A stretch of 64,000 nt of DNA, from assembly GCA_015143295.1 (NCBI GenBank), contig CM026571.1, positions 5,413,501-5,477,500 on the forward strand, given 5' to 3'. The DNA comes from Tetracentron sinense (Eukaryota > Streptophyta > Magnoliopsida > Trochodendrales > Trochodendraceae). The notes beneath the pieces are model-generated. The model ran no database searches, was not told where the DNA came from, and saw only the letters and a program-made list of their open reading frames with translations. The position numbers and the translations under genes were made by a program. Positions 55,978 to 64,000 of the stretch are shown here, one piece after another. Each line of letters begins with the position of its first letter. Within the stretch, counting starts at the first letter, position 1.

Positions 55978-56167
55978 CAAAGAGGAGTGCTAGCCATACT
56001 CTCAAGGCTTTCCTACTCTCAGGATGGGCCAACCATCTATCCACTTTCAGAGTAAAAGCATTGCATCTTGTAAAAATTGTGTGCTTTATCTCTGAACATG
56101 GACAGGTGGTTGGCCCATCCTAAGAGTAGGAAAGCCTTGAGAATATGGCTAGCACTCCCCTTTGACA
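55978..56167. mobile_element. Near-perfect palindromic MITE, ~190 bp
   Basis: Each arm has about 60 bp of inverse identity: 'ggagtgctagccatactctcaaggc', 'tttcctactct', 'atgggccaacca'. Opposing ORFs across it are palindrome artefacts. The target duplication is uncertain. Confidence 0.75.
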
Positions 56168-56290
56168 AAATATTAAATCCAGCAAGCAAGCAAAACAAGC
56201 ATGTATGTTGTAATACATCCAATTGTGGACCCTACTTGGGTTGTTTCTCCAAAAAAAAACCCATGTAAATAATGCTTCCGTAATTAACTT

Positions 56291-56662
56291 GGGTGCGTTT
56301 GGATTTATGGAATTGGAATTGAGCCAAAGAATTGAATTCCATGGAATTAAAACATACTGAATTAAATTCCACGAAATTCAAAATTCTATCGTTTGGATGC
56401 ACTATTAAATTCCTGGAGAAATGAAACCATCAGACTTCTTTTTTGTTTTTAAATTCCGCAGCAACGTGGATTTGTCAAATAAGATCATTTTACTGTGAAA
56501 TTGAATCTTATAAATTTGTCTTTAAAATCACTGCTTGAATTCTCTATGGAATTAGAAAATCTTAATTTCACCCTATTTATAATGTGTCCCAAACGATGAA
56601 ATTAGAATTGTCTCATGGAATTGACAATTCCGTTCTTCAATTCTATAAATCCAAACGCACCC
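56291..56662. mobile_element. MITE with GGGTGCGTTTGGATT ends
   Basis: Inverse ends GGGTGCGTTTGGATTTAT and ATAAATCCAAACGCACCC continue into 'ggaattggaattga'. The body resembles the 'ggaattgaatta' part of unit block E (23160, 37380, 41410, 44265), which may be an old truncated relative. Confidence 0.75.
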
Positions 56663-56794
56663 TTAATGTACATTTGTATTTCTTAAATTACCGGCATATT
56701 TTAAGGAGCTCCGGTTATCTCTTAAATCATACCTGTGTAAGTTAAACAGCAAAACTCCACATCCTTTTAAGATGTTTTTTTGGTTTAAAATATA

Positions 56795-56955
56795 AGAGAA
56801 CAACTATCAATAGGAGGGCAACACAAAAACTGACTTGGGAAGGGTATTTACGGAAAAAAAACACTCTTCTTTGTGTTCAAAATTATCAAACTAAGCACTG
56901 GGCAAAGCAATTTTTGGGTTGTTCCGGTTGACTCAACCCGAGCTCTTGTTCATAA
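56795..56955. mobile_element. Second copy of the 13181-type MITE
   Basis: 'gaacaactatcaatagga..gcaac' at the left and 'tttttgggttgttccggttgact' at the right match the ends of 13181-13381, with the interior inverted. It sits about 130 bp beyond the 3' end of LEA2 pseudogene 8. Confidence 0.6.
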
Positions 56956-57088
56956 TTAATCTCGAACATGCATATATTAAATCTAAAAATAAAACAAAAA
57001 ATCAATAGCATAGATGAAAAAGAGAGCAAATGAAATACTAAATAAAATGCACAATACAAAGAATAGCCCAAACCTAGAGCTTTACATG

Positions 57089-57789
57089 TCACTCGCAATT
57101 CAAATTCTGGATCGACCGGCTCGCCACATTAATAATCATGGTGCAGTTCATTTCCGCTGTTTTACGTTTCTTCATTAGCTTCATCAGAGTCACCTTCCCA
57201 CTCAACTTGGTGTGGCTGCTTAGTGTCAGCATCCCTGAATTTATTTCACTGCTCAAGTCCGAATTACCTGATAGCCCGTTGGAGTTCACATCAACTGCAA
57301 TAGTCATTCGTTGCGTTTTTCGTGCCTTTGCGCTTAGGGGTGTCAATCGGGCCTAATTCGGGCTTCAAAGTCTCTTGAAAATATGTCGGGTTCAGGCCGG
57401 GCCTATTCAAAAATCACCAAAAATGAAAGCCCAAGTCCGGCCCATTGACACCCCTATTTGCGCTCCCCTTAGGAATCAGGGCTCTTCCGACGGTCATGCC
57501 GCCATAGGAGAAGGTTGCCGTGCTCTCATCAAATTTGTAGTGACCAAAATTCTTATTCTTCACAGTGACTTCGGCGATTAGTCTCATGCTAAAGGAAGGC
57601 GACGCATCACAGTTAATGCAAATATAAGGATTATTATGGTTTGAAACACGGCAAACACAGCTATATAAGCAAAACATTTGATTTTTTTCTTCCGGCGAAG
57701 CTCCTCGGATTGCGACTCGACGTGACGTCTCTTTTAATATAACCGTTGGCCGGAGCCTGGGGATAAACCTGCTAGTCGTTGTCAGCCAT
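57089..57789 (-). pseudogene. LEA2 pseudogene, copy 8
   Basis: The ATG (57787-57789) and the C-terminal stop are kept, but three lesions destroy the frame. A net gain of about 5 bp lies in the tail codons near 57715-57735. A 67-bp deletion at 57605/57606, between two ACGC words, removes KTPDVKL and the next strand. A 122-bp hAT MITE with its 8-bp duplication sits in the KGRAKARKT codons. The remaining text (AVDVNSNGLSGNSDLSSEINSG) is closest to copies 4 and 7. A Copia LTR begins 16 bp upstream of the ATG, separating it from its promoter. Confidence 0.92.
57335..57456. mobile_element. hAT-type MITE inside LEA2 pseudogene 8
   Basis: The 122-bp element has ends TAGGGGTGTCAATCGGGCC and the inverse ...GGCCCATTGACACCCCTA, with a perfect 8-bp duplication TTTGCGCT (57327-57334, 57457-57464). 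Intact paralogues show the uninterrupted site (gcctttgcgcgcccc in copy 3), confirming the insertion point. Confidence 0.95.
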
Positions 57790-57805
57790 TTTCTGTTGTT
57801 GGAAG

Positions 57806-59095
57806 TGTTAGGAAATCACATTTCCTATAATATTAGGATACTAAATTGGGCAACATATTTATTCAATTATATTAGCTATTTAATTTAGTGGGCTGAAATC
57901 AAGTGGTCTAATTTGGTAAGCCCATAGACTGCTAAAAATTGATGGGTGGTGTTATGTGCACACCAATATTTGATGACTACACCCCATTTTTTAATTTTCT
58001 TATATTTTGAAGTTCTCTATATTTTTATATATACACCCCATTCCTAATTCTTTTACTTTTCAAACTGACTTCTTCTCTATTCGTCATCACCTCTCTATGG
58101 TCTCAATTAATTATTGTTTCTCCATTAACTAAAATTTTCTCATGTTCTCAATTTTTAGTTTGACAATTTTTTTATTTAATATTTTATTAAAAATTAATTA
58201 TATAATTTTTCATATGTCATTGATTTTATTTGTTTAATCGATAGCTATTGAAAATTTAGTTATTTGTTTGACAATTTTTAATTATTTGAAGTTTCCGCTA
58301 TTTAAATTAGATAAATTGATAAAAATAAGAGATAACAATAGATCAATGCTATAGAAAATTTGGTACACCACCACCATAATGTACTTGCATAGATTATTAT
58401 TCATAAACAGTAAATGAGAAATTCTAACTCCTTAATTAAACAAGTGGTGATTGCATTATTTATTCTTGGGTAAAGTGACTCTCAAATTAAAGTGAAGCTA
58501 ACATTATCCTCTATTCTTATAATTAATAAATTTGAAGTTTGGTGTGTAACTATAAATTTTATAAGTATTTTTTTGATTTTGGTGTGCATTTAAAATTTTA
58601 ATAAACTAATGGTGTGCAGTCATCAATTTTGAAAAATGGGGTGTAGTCATCAATTATTGGTGTGCACGTAACACCACCCAAATTGATATGGACTAATTGA
58701 GTAGATACTAATTTTGTTCTAATTAGGGGATTATAGGCACCCTAATTAAACAATATAGACAATTTAGGTTATGGTCTCCAATACACCAAATTATAACACA
58801 GTTTCCCTTCTCCCCATCTGGAAGAGAGACGACGGTCCCATTGAGGAACTAAGGCGATTTGGTTGAGGAAGATCACAAACCACCCACCCGTTTGTGTTCA
58901 TCCGTTCGTGATCGATTGTCGTAATTTTTCCACAACGGTAAGCGATCGTTCATAATGGATCTATGTATCTCATCCGAGCCCATAAATCCTTAATAATCTG
59001 GCATGATGTAGATCGTAGGATTTTTGATATACTGTTCTAAAACGTGTTTGCATCTAGAATTTGTTTATGGCTTTCGGTATGATTTAATTCTATCA
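57806..59095 (+). repeat. Copia 5' LTR (carries a MITE)
   Basis: It starts TGTTAGGAAATCACA and ends TCTATCA, two bases before the primer-binding site. Without the 736-bp MITE and its duplication it would be about 546 bp, a normal copia LTR length. Confidence 0.8.
57944..58679. mobile_element. GGGTGGTG-ended MITE inside the Copia LTR
   Basis: Inverse ends of about 43 bp (GGGTGGTGTTATGTGCACACC...) and a perfect 8-bp duplication AAATTGAT (57936-57943, 58680-58687). It is AT-rich without ORFs and is the same family as 35975-36817. Confidence 0.92.
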
Positions 59096-60014
59096 AGTGG
59101 TATAAGAGCCACCATCATTGTTAGATTATTAGGATTTGTGAATATTCTGTTCGTATGATGTTTGGATATTTTTTTTTTTGAATAGAATATTTATGTTTTG
59201 TGAGAAATTCTAGAATTTTTGGATATATATTCGATTTTTTCCCTTGGATATTATGTTCATATTCTTTGGACTAGCTTTTACGTAATGGGCGGTTTCCTCA
59301 AAAAAAAAAAAAAAAAAAAAGGCACTACATAGTCAAGGAAAGGAGGCTCTCTCCTCATTGGGTTTCCATGATTTCTTCCACCATTTATTTTGGGTATCTT
59401 CTACAAAGAAAGGATCACTGTGGCATACCATATTACTAACCACTAAATGGTGATCAAATTTATAACAATACAGGTGTCACATTGTATCAAACCCATTGCC
59501 CAACTCTTGTTGCCTACAACAATGACAGAATTTTAGTGACCAAACAAGAAAAACAATGACAGAATTTTTAATCGTCCGATCAATTAAACTTATTTATTTG
59601 GATAATTTCTTTTGATGGGAGTGACCATTCAAATTTCTGGAACTGGATAAAATGGGTGTTAGACATCCAGTTGGACGGTAGTAAGTGAATACGATGGAGA
59701 CTAGTAAGCACATTATTTCGGAGGAAGGCTTATTAGGAGTGCCCATAAAAGAGGTCTTGGAAAGAATTGAGAAAGACTTTTAACTGGAATTTGATTAAAG
59801 CGGTTTTGATTATGAAGATTTACTCGATCACTCTATAACACTCTCATCAATGAGGGAAGAAAGCAGACTTTTGTGACAAGAAGCCTTATAGTTACCTCTA
59901 AAATATAACACGCTCATCACTGTGGCATACCCAATATCTTTGTATACTTCCTCTTGAATCTCATCATAACTACTGCAATAAGGGGCCAAACAGCCTTGAT
60001 TAAATAAATATTTC
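59096..60014 (+). repeat. Copia leader, left part
   Basis: Primer-binding site, then non-coding DNA with an A20 run (59300-59319). 'atcactgtggcata' occurs twice (59417, 59920). No gene. Confidence 0.6.
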
Positions 60015-60195
60015 TGTAATAGATAAAATTCGTAAAATTGATTAAGTGTTGGAGAATGAGTTAGCTTGTATTGTTGTGTTCACCAAAGTGTGACACGTGG
60101 ATCCCATGCTTAAAAGAGAGAGTTGTTCCGTTGTCTGATGCACAACGTTTCCGTTGTCTTATATACAATGTAGCCGTTGTCTTCCACAACGGGGA
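60015..60195 (+). repeat. Truncated 5' LTR of the Tat-type element
   Basis: About 180 bp align with 61611-61795 ('gtgttcaccaaagtgtgacacgtggat', 'gttgtctgatgcacaacgtttccgttg'). Similarity ends abruptly at about 60195, marking the deletion junction. Confidence 0.85.
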
Positions 60196-60236
60196 ATGAA
60201 CAGTAGAAGAAGAAATATCAAACAACGGACATCGGA

Positions 60237-60908
60237 CTACGGAGGCAGGACACTTAGAGGACAATGGACAACGGATCTCGGATACCTGGCTTGTCTTGAA
60301 AGACGTTGAGTACAGAAGAAGTCTCTAATTTTCAGCCCCCAGAGACAACGAAGGGAGTCGCCCTCCACCCTTTCTTTGTCAAGTATATCGGAGATAAGAT
60401 CGGGGTACAAAGGTTTTTTATTCCAAGAAAAGTAGTTGTAGAGATCATCATCAGTACCTCGGCATTTCACGGCATGACAGAATTAACAGAGGTGTCTGGC
60501 TTCTATGGGGTATCCGTCCTCGATGAACTTTAGCATCACGGACATGTATTTGTAAAAACTAAGGTGCATTTGACTCAGGGCAAGTTTTAGGGCGGACAGA
60601 ACATCATCGAGGACATGGTGAAGAGGAAAACGAAGACCGGTCTCAAGTTGAGCAAGATAAACGACCGTACAGGCATCGGAACGTTTATCAAAGTGAACAT
60701 CGTCCCTTTTGAAGTGGAGATGGACATGAGGGGGGAAATCGAAACGTTTCCTAAGGTGGTTCAAGTATTCTAATTGTTGTTGGCGAATGGCAGAAGATTT
60801 TTCGATGTAGGCACTATATGGGGCACTACCAATACAGCTTGCTTCATCGTCACTCTGAGCCCTAACTACTTCTACTCTAACGGGTTCTAGGGGAATTGCA
60901 GCAGACAT
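60237..60908 (-). pseudogene. Antisense extra ORF (gypsy-type 'transposase' domain)
   Basis: From the Met at 60906-60908 (MSAAIPLEPV) the frame runs to a TAA at 60483-60485 and continues in the same frame to 60237. It encodes LNHLRKRFDFPPHVHLHF, LETGLRFPLHHVLDDVLSAL and LSQMHLSFYKYMSVMLKF, the pattern of the plant 'putative gypsy type transposase' domain (PF04195-like) found in extra ORFs of Tat retrotransposons. After the stop, YNYFSWNKKP...RCLWGLKIRDFF completes the domain. Its function is unknown. The upstream in-frame extension to 61229 is Ser/Phe-rich and probably untranslated. Confidence 0.7.
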
Positions 60909-61610
60909 GGTACCAGAAACGAAGAACAAGGAGTAGAAGAAAAGAGAATGCGAAGGAGAAAGACGGAGAGAGACAAGTGAACCAGATGAGAAAAAGAATG
61001 GAGAAAACAGTGAAAAGCAAAGGAAGAGAAGGAAAAACGTACCACAGTGAGGAGCAGAGGGAGGAAAGCTTGAGGACTGGTGAACCTTTGCTTGAGGCAC
61101 GAATTCGGCAGAGTAACAGTGCTTCAGAAACAGAGTGACCAACATGAAGCAGTCTCTTGGTGCTTTATAGATGTTTCGCGAAGATGAAAGGACGGACGTA
61201 CCCTGCATCAGAGCCGTACACGTACTCAAAAGGCAAGGTTCGGATGGTCATTTGTGTTATATACACTGCATGTGTCAGAATATATGTTGTGCAAGACCAT
61301 GGTACCCTTCGGTTCCGCAAAGCAAAACAAGGAAAATAGGGGCATAAATGTCATTTGAGAACCAAGAAGATAACCGTCGGAGAGATAAAGCGGTTTGAAT
61401 TCCTAAAACGGTATGATGACAGCCTGCCATGCATTTAAGGAGGCTTGACGGTTCGCACGCACATGCCAGCTGTAGTGAACGTTCAGCTTCCCAAAATGTT
61501 TGAATCCTGCAACGATACGAATCCCGAAAGTAGAGTCAGGTACAATTTGTTGCATTTTGTTCGTTTATGATACTTCGAGCTACGTTCCAAGCATCATAAA
61601 GGGGCAAATT

Positions 61611-62332
61611 GTAATGGATAAAATTTGTGAAATTATTTAAGTGTTGGAAAACGAGCTAGCTTGTGTTGTTGTGTTCACCAAAGTGTGACACGTGGATCGC
61701 GTGCTTAAAAGAGAGAGTTGTTCTGTTGTCTGATGCACAACGTTTCCGTTGTCTTATATACAACGTAGCCGTTGTCTTCCACAACGAATCCGTTATCTTC
61801 GGATAACTAGACCAAACCTCATTTTAAGGCATACACAACGGACTCGAGCTCGAGTCAACAACGAGACCGACTCATAGGAGGAAGTGATCAGGAGGCGATC
61901 ATTTATTCTGACGAGTAGGTGAAAAACACTGTCTTGGCATTTAATGCTGGTCACTTCCGCGTGCTGTCAGAAACAAACCAACTGAACTAATAGTAGGCGC
62001 CCACGTGAGAGACGTTAGGTGGCAGATTTGTCTGACATATTTAGTAATGAGTGCTGGACACATGGTATGGTCATCTATGGCCATCCATGGCCATTCTGAG
62101 CTGAACCTATAAATACTCCAAGAATTTCAGTGGAAAAAAAAGAATCTTTAACACACTCTCTCTCGATCACTTGCTTTGTGCTTACTACTGTTCATCACCT
62201 TCTACATCTACTTACTTTGGCATCAGAGTACAGGGCAGGATATCATACCCTTCGACTCCTACCTTCTACCAGTAAACCAGAGCTTGAGTAGCAGTTGCTG
62301 ACGCATGTCCTTCCCGGAAATTTCCCCTCACA
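61611..62332 (+). repeat. 3' LTR of the Tat-type element
   Basis: It begins TGTAATGGATAAAA after the polypurine tract, has a TATA box CCTATAAATACTCC near 62106-62119 and 'ctttggcatcagagtac' in U5 (62215), and ends CCCCTCACA at 62332. It is 722 bp. Confidence 0.85.
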
Positions 62333-62337
62333 ATTTC

Positions 62338-62869
62338 CATAGATTTACCTCTAAAATATAGATGGATATTTCATTCGTCCCTTGCATTTTGGTTTATTTA
62401 TTTATTTATTTTTATTTTGGATCCAGTTAGTCTAGTATTTTCAATTAAATTGATTAAAGCAACATGTTGCCAAAGTAACCTCTGTTGTGAAGATTGATTT
62501 GATTGAAAATACATAGATGTTTGTGCGGAGTTATTTATGCGAACTGTGCTCGGCCCAAAGGAAGACACAGTTTGGCCAAATAACAACGCGCCTACGATGA
62601 TAAATGTGTGACGATTAAAAAAATATATTCATGTAATCAACAGTCGGTCCAAAGAAAGGTTGTTGTTTGACAGAACTAATTGTCAGTATTTGATCATTGC
62701 ACTAGGAGTACCACTTACAGTTAATTTCTCTGTCCAAAGACTATGAATTAATGTTGTGCTAGGTATCTTAAGATGGGTCCCTAATTTGGATTATTTGTTC
62801 ATATCTTGTTTTATTTTATGACATACTTGTTAATATGAGTGTGCTTGTTTATTTTGCTCTCTATCCAGC
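62338..62869 (+). repeat. Copia leader, right part
   Basis: Non-coding leader between the Tat-type insert and gag. 'ttacctctaaaatata' (62345) repeats a phrase at 59892. 'tttgctctctatccag' (62854-62869) looks like a 3' splice site just before the gag text. Confidence 0.5.
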
Positions 62870-64000
62870 TTCTGTTGCTACAGCTACGAATGTTTCTGCC
62901 AAGTCAACAACATCCCAATGCTAAGCGGGACAAACTTCAAAGTCTGGACAGAAACAGTGGAGATTGTCCTCGATTGTATGGATTTCGATCTTGCACTTCA
63001 GTCAGATCAACCCATTGCTACTCTGGAATACCTCAATGAGGTTAAAATTGAAAAGTGGAATCGATCTAACCGAATGTGCTTGATGATCATGAAACGCTCC
63101 ATTGCGGAAATGTTTCGGGGCTCTATTACTGAGACCAAGAGCGCCAAGAAGTTCCTGGAAGAAATTCAGCAATATTTTACCAAGAACGAAAAGTCGGAGG
63201 CAAGTAACCTTTTAGCTAAACTCATCGCGATGAAGTATAAGGGCAAAGGGAACATGAGGGAGTACATCATGGAAATGTCTCATCTCGCATCAAAAATCAA
63301 GTCGCTTAAGTTGGAGCTGTCTGAGGACTTACTCGTGTACTTGGTTCCTGCACACTTTGGGCAGTTCAAAGTGAGTTATAATACTCAGAAGGACAAATGG
63401 TCCCTCAATGAGCTTATATGTCACTATGTGCAAGAAGAAGAGAGGCAGCAGCGAGATAAAACTGAGAGTGCTCACTTGGCCTCAACCTCTCAGAACAAGA
63501 AAAGGAAAAGAGCTAAGGTTGCTGCGGAAGGATCTTCTCAGTAGAAGAAACAAAAGAAGCAGGATGAGGAGTTTACCTGCTACTTCTGCAAAAAGTCAGG
63601 ACACATGAAGAAGAACTGTTCCAAGTACGCCGTCTGGCATGTAAAGAAGGGTATGCTTCTAACTTTAGTTTGTTCTGAAGTTAATTTAGCTTCTGTATCT
63701 AAAAATACTTGGTAGATAGATTTTGGTGCTACTACTCACATAAGTATGTCCATGCAGGGTTACCTGTGGAGCCGACCGCCAAGTGATGCTGAAAGATTCA
63801 TCTATGTGGGCGACGGCAATAAAGTTGCGGTGGAGACTATAGGGACTTTTAGATTACAATTGAAAACTGGGTTTTATTTGGATTTGTTTGAGACATTTGT
63901 TGCACCGTCTTTTAGACGGAATTTAATTTCTATTTCTAGTTTGGACAAATCAGGTTTTTCTTGTTCATTTGGAAATAATAAAGTTAGTCTCTATCAAAAT
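62870..64000 (+). pseudogene. Copia gag-pol (gag, zinc knuckle, protease start), degenerate
   Basis: Upstream codons (ASVATATNVSAKSTTS) join the long ORF at 62918 (MLSGTNFKVWTETVEIVLDC) after a 1-nt frame change. The gag (UBN2/DUF4219-like) runs about 209 codons to an in-frame TAG at 63542-63544. It continues in frame to a zinc knuckle CYFCKKSGHMKKNC (CX2CX4HX4C), a second stop where TGG became TAG, then the aspartic-protease block with DFGATTH in place of the usual DSGATTH. The pre-integrase region reaches the window end. Stops and the altered active-site triad mean it is dead. Confidence 0.9.

Larger units (their letters stand above)
60015..62332 (+). mobile_element. Deletion derivative of a Tat-type Ty3/gypsy element
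   Basis: A perfect 5-bp target duplication ATTTC (60010-60014, 62333-62337) brackets an element starting TG and ending CA. The left LTR survives only as 60015-60195. The right LTR spans 61611-62332, preceded by a polypurine tract AAAGGGGCAAAT (61599-61610). Between them is an antisense extra ORF. Gag and pol are gone, so it is non-autonomous. An antisense extra ORF between pol and the 3' LTR is known in the Tat lineage (for example Grande). Confidence 0.85.
57806..64000 (+). mobile_element. Ty1/copia retrotransposon, 5' part, with nested inserts
   Basis: The 5' LTR begins at 57806, directly after GGAAG (57801-57805), the probable left target duplication, judging by the uninterrupted paralogous leaders. 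After the LTR come a primer-binding site TGGTATAAGAGCC (59098-59110), a leader interrupted by another retrotransposon (60015-62332), gag from about 62870, a zinc knuckle and the start of pol up to the window edge. The reverse transcriptase and 3' LTR lie outside the window. Confidence 0.85.

Noticed and set aside
56037-56268. Opposing ORFs of 61-63 codons with a shared 'HPKSRKALRIW'-like text
   Set aside because: Palindromic MITE at 55978-56167 explains both.
60896-61138. Plus-strand Arg/Lys/Glu-rich ORF of 80 codons
   Set aside because: Complement of the Ser/Phe/Leu-rich upstream part of the antisense extra ORF; composition artefact.

Overview
The window is nuclear DNA of a flowering plant, most likely a woody eudicot-type genome. 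It is AT-rich and packed with decayed transposable elements. Its only recognisable intact host genes form one family. No bacterial features, CRISPR arrays, rRNA genes or convincing tRNA genes were seen. The species cannot be named from the sequence alone.

The backbone is a tandem array of eight LEA2-type genes (LEA_2/LEA14 domain, resembling 'late embryogenesis abundant protein At1g64065-like'). All are on the minus strand at about 12.2, 15.8, 26.8, 33.4, 38.4, 45.2, 52.4 and 57.1 kb. Seven are intact single-exon ORFs of 208-214 codons: a short hydrophilic N-terminal tail, one membrane span and a C-terminal LEA_2 domain. The eighth is a pseudogene broken by a hAT MITE, a 67-bp deletion and a small indel, with a Copia retrotransposon 16 bp upstream of its ATG. 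The copies are mosaics of each other, which points to gene conversion. Every intact copy keeps an ACGCGT (CAMTA/RSRE-type) site and a GAAnnTTC (heat-shock-type) site 170-360 bp upstream of the ATG, and most also keep a TTGACT W-box between them.

The array grew by segmental duplication of units of roughly 4-11 kb. Non-coding blocks recur in the same order between genes (16.9-26.7, 27.4-33.3, 34.0-38.3, 39.0-45.2 kb). MITEs, SINEs, solo LTRs and possible organelle-DNA fragments were added later. Several insertions can be dated relative to duplication because the empty site survives in a paralogous unit.

Region by region: 1-6.4 kb is nested LTR-retrotransposon debris with one probable solo LTR. 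6.4-12.2 kb holds MITEs, a SINE, a C25/A17 tract and a possible mitochondrial insert. 12.2-46 kb carries LEA2 genes 1-6 and the duplicated spacers. 46.5-47.0 kb is a pseudogene fragment of the AlkB-type dioxygenase ALKBH6. 48.39-51.88 kb is a full-length but dead PIF/Harbinger transposon. 52.4-57.8 kb has LEA2 gene 7 and pseudogene 8. From 57.8 kb to the end lies a Ty1/copia element whose LTR holds a MITE and whose leader holds a 2.3-kb deletion derivative of a Ty3/gypsy element with an antisense extra ORF.

The most interesting features are the tandem stress-type membrane LEA2 cluster with its conserved three-part promoter and conversion mosaics, and an unusually abundant fold-back repeat family present about twenty times.
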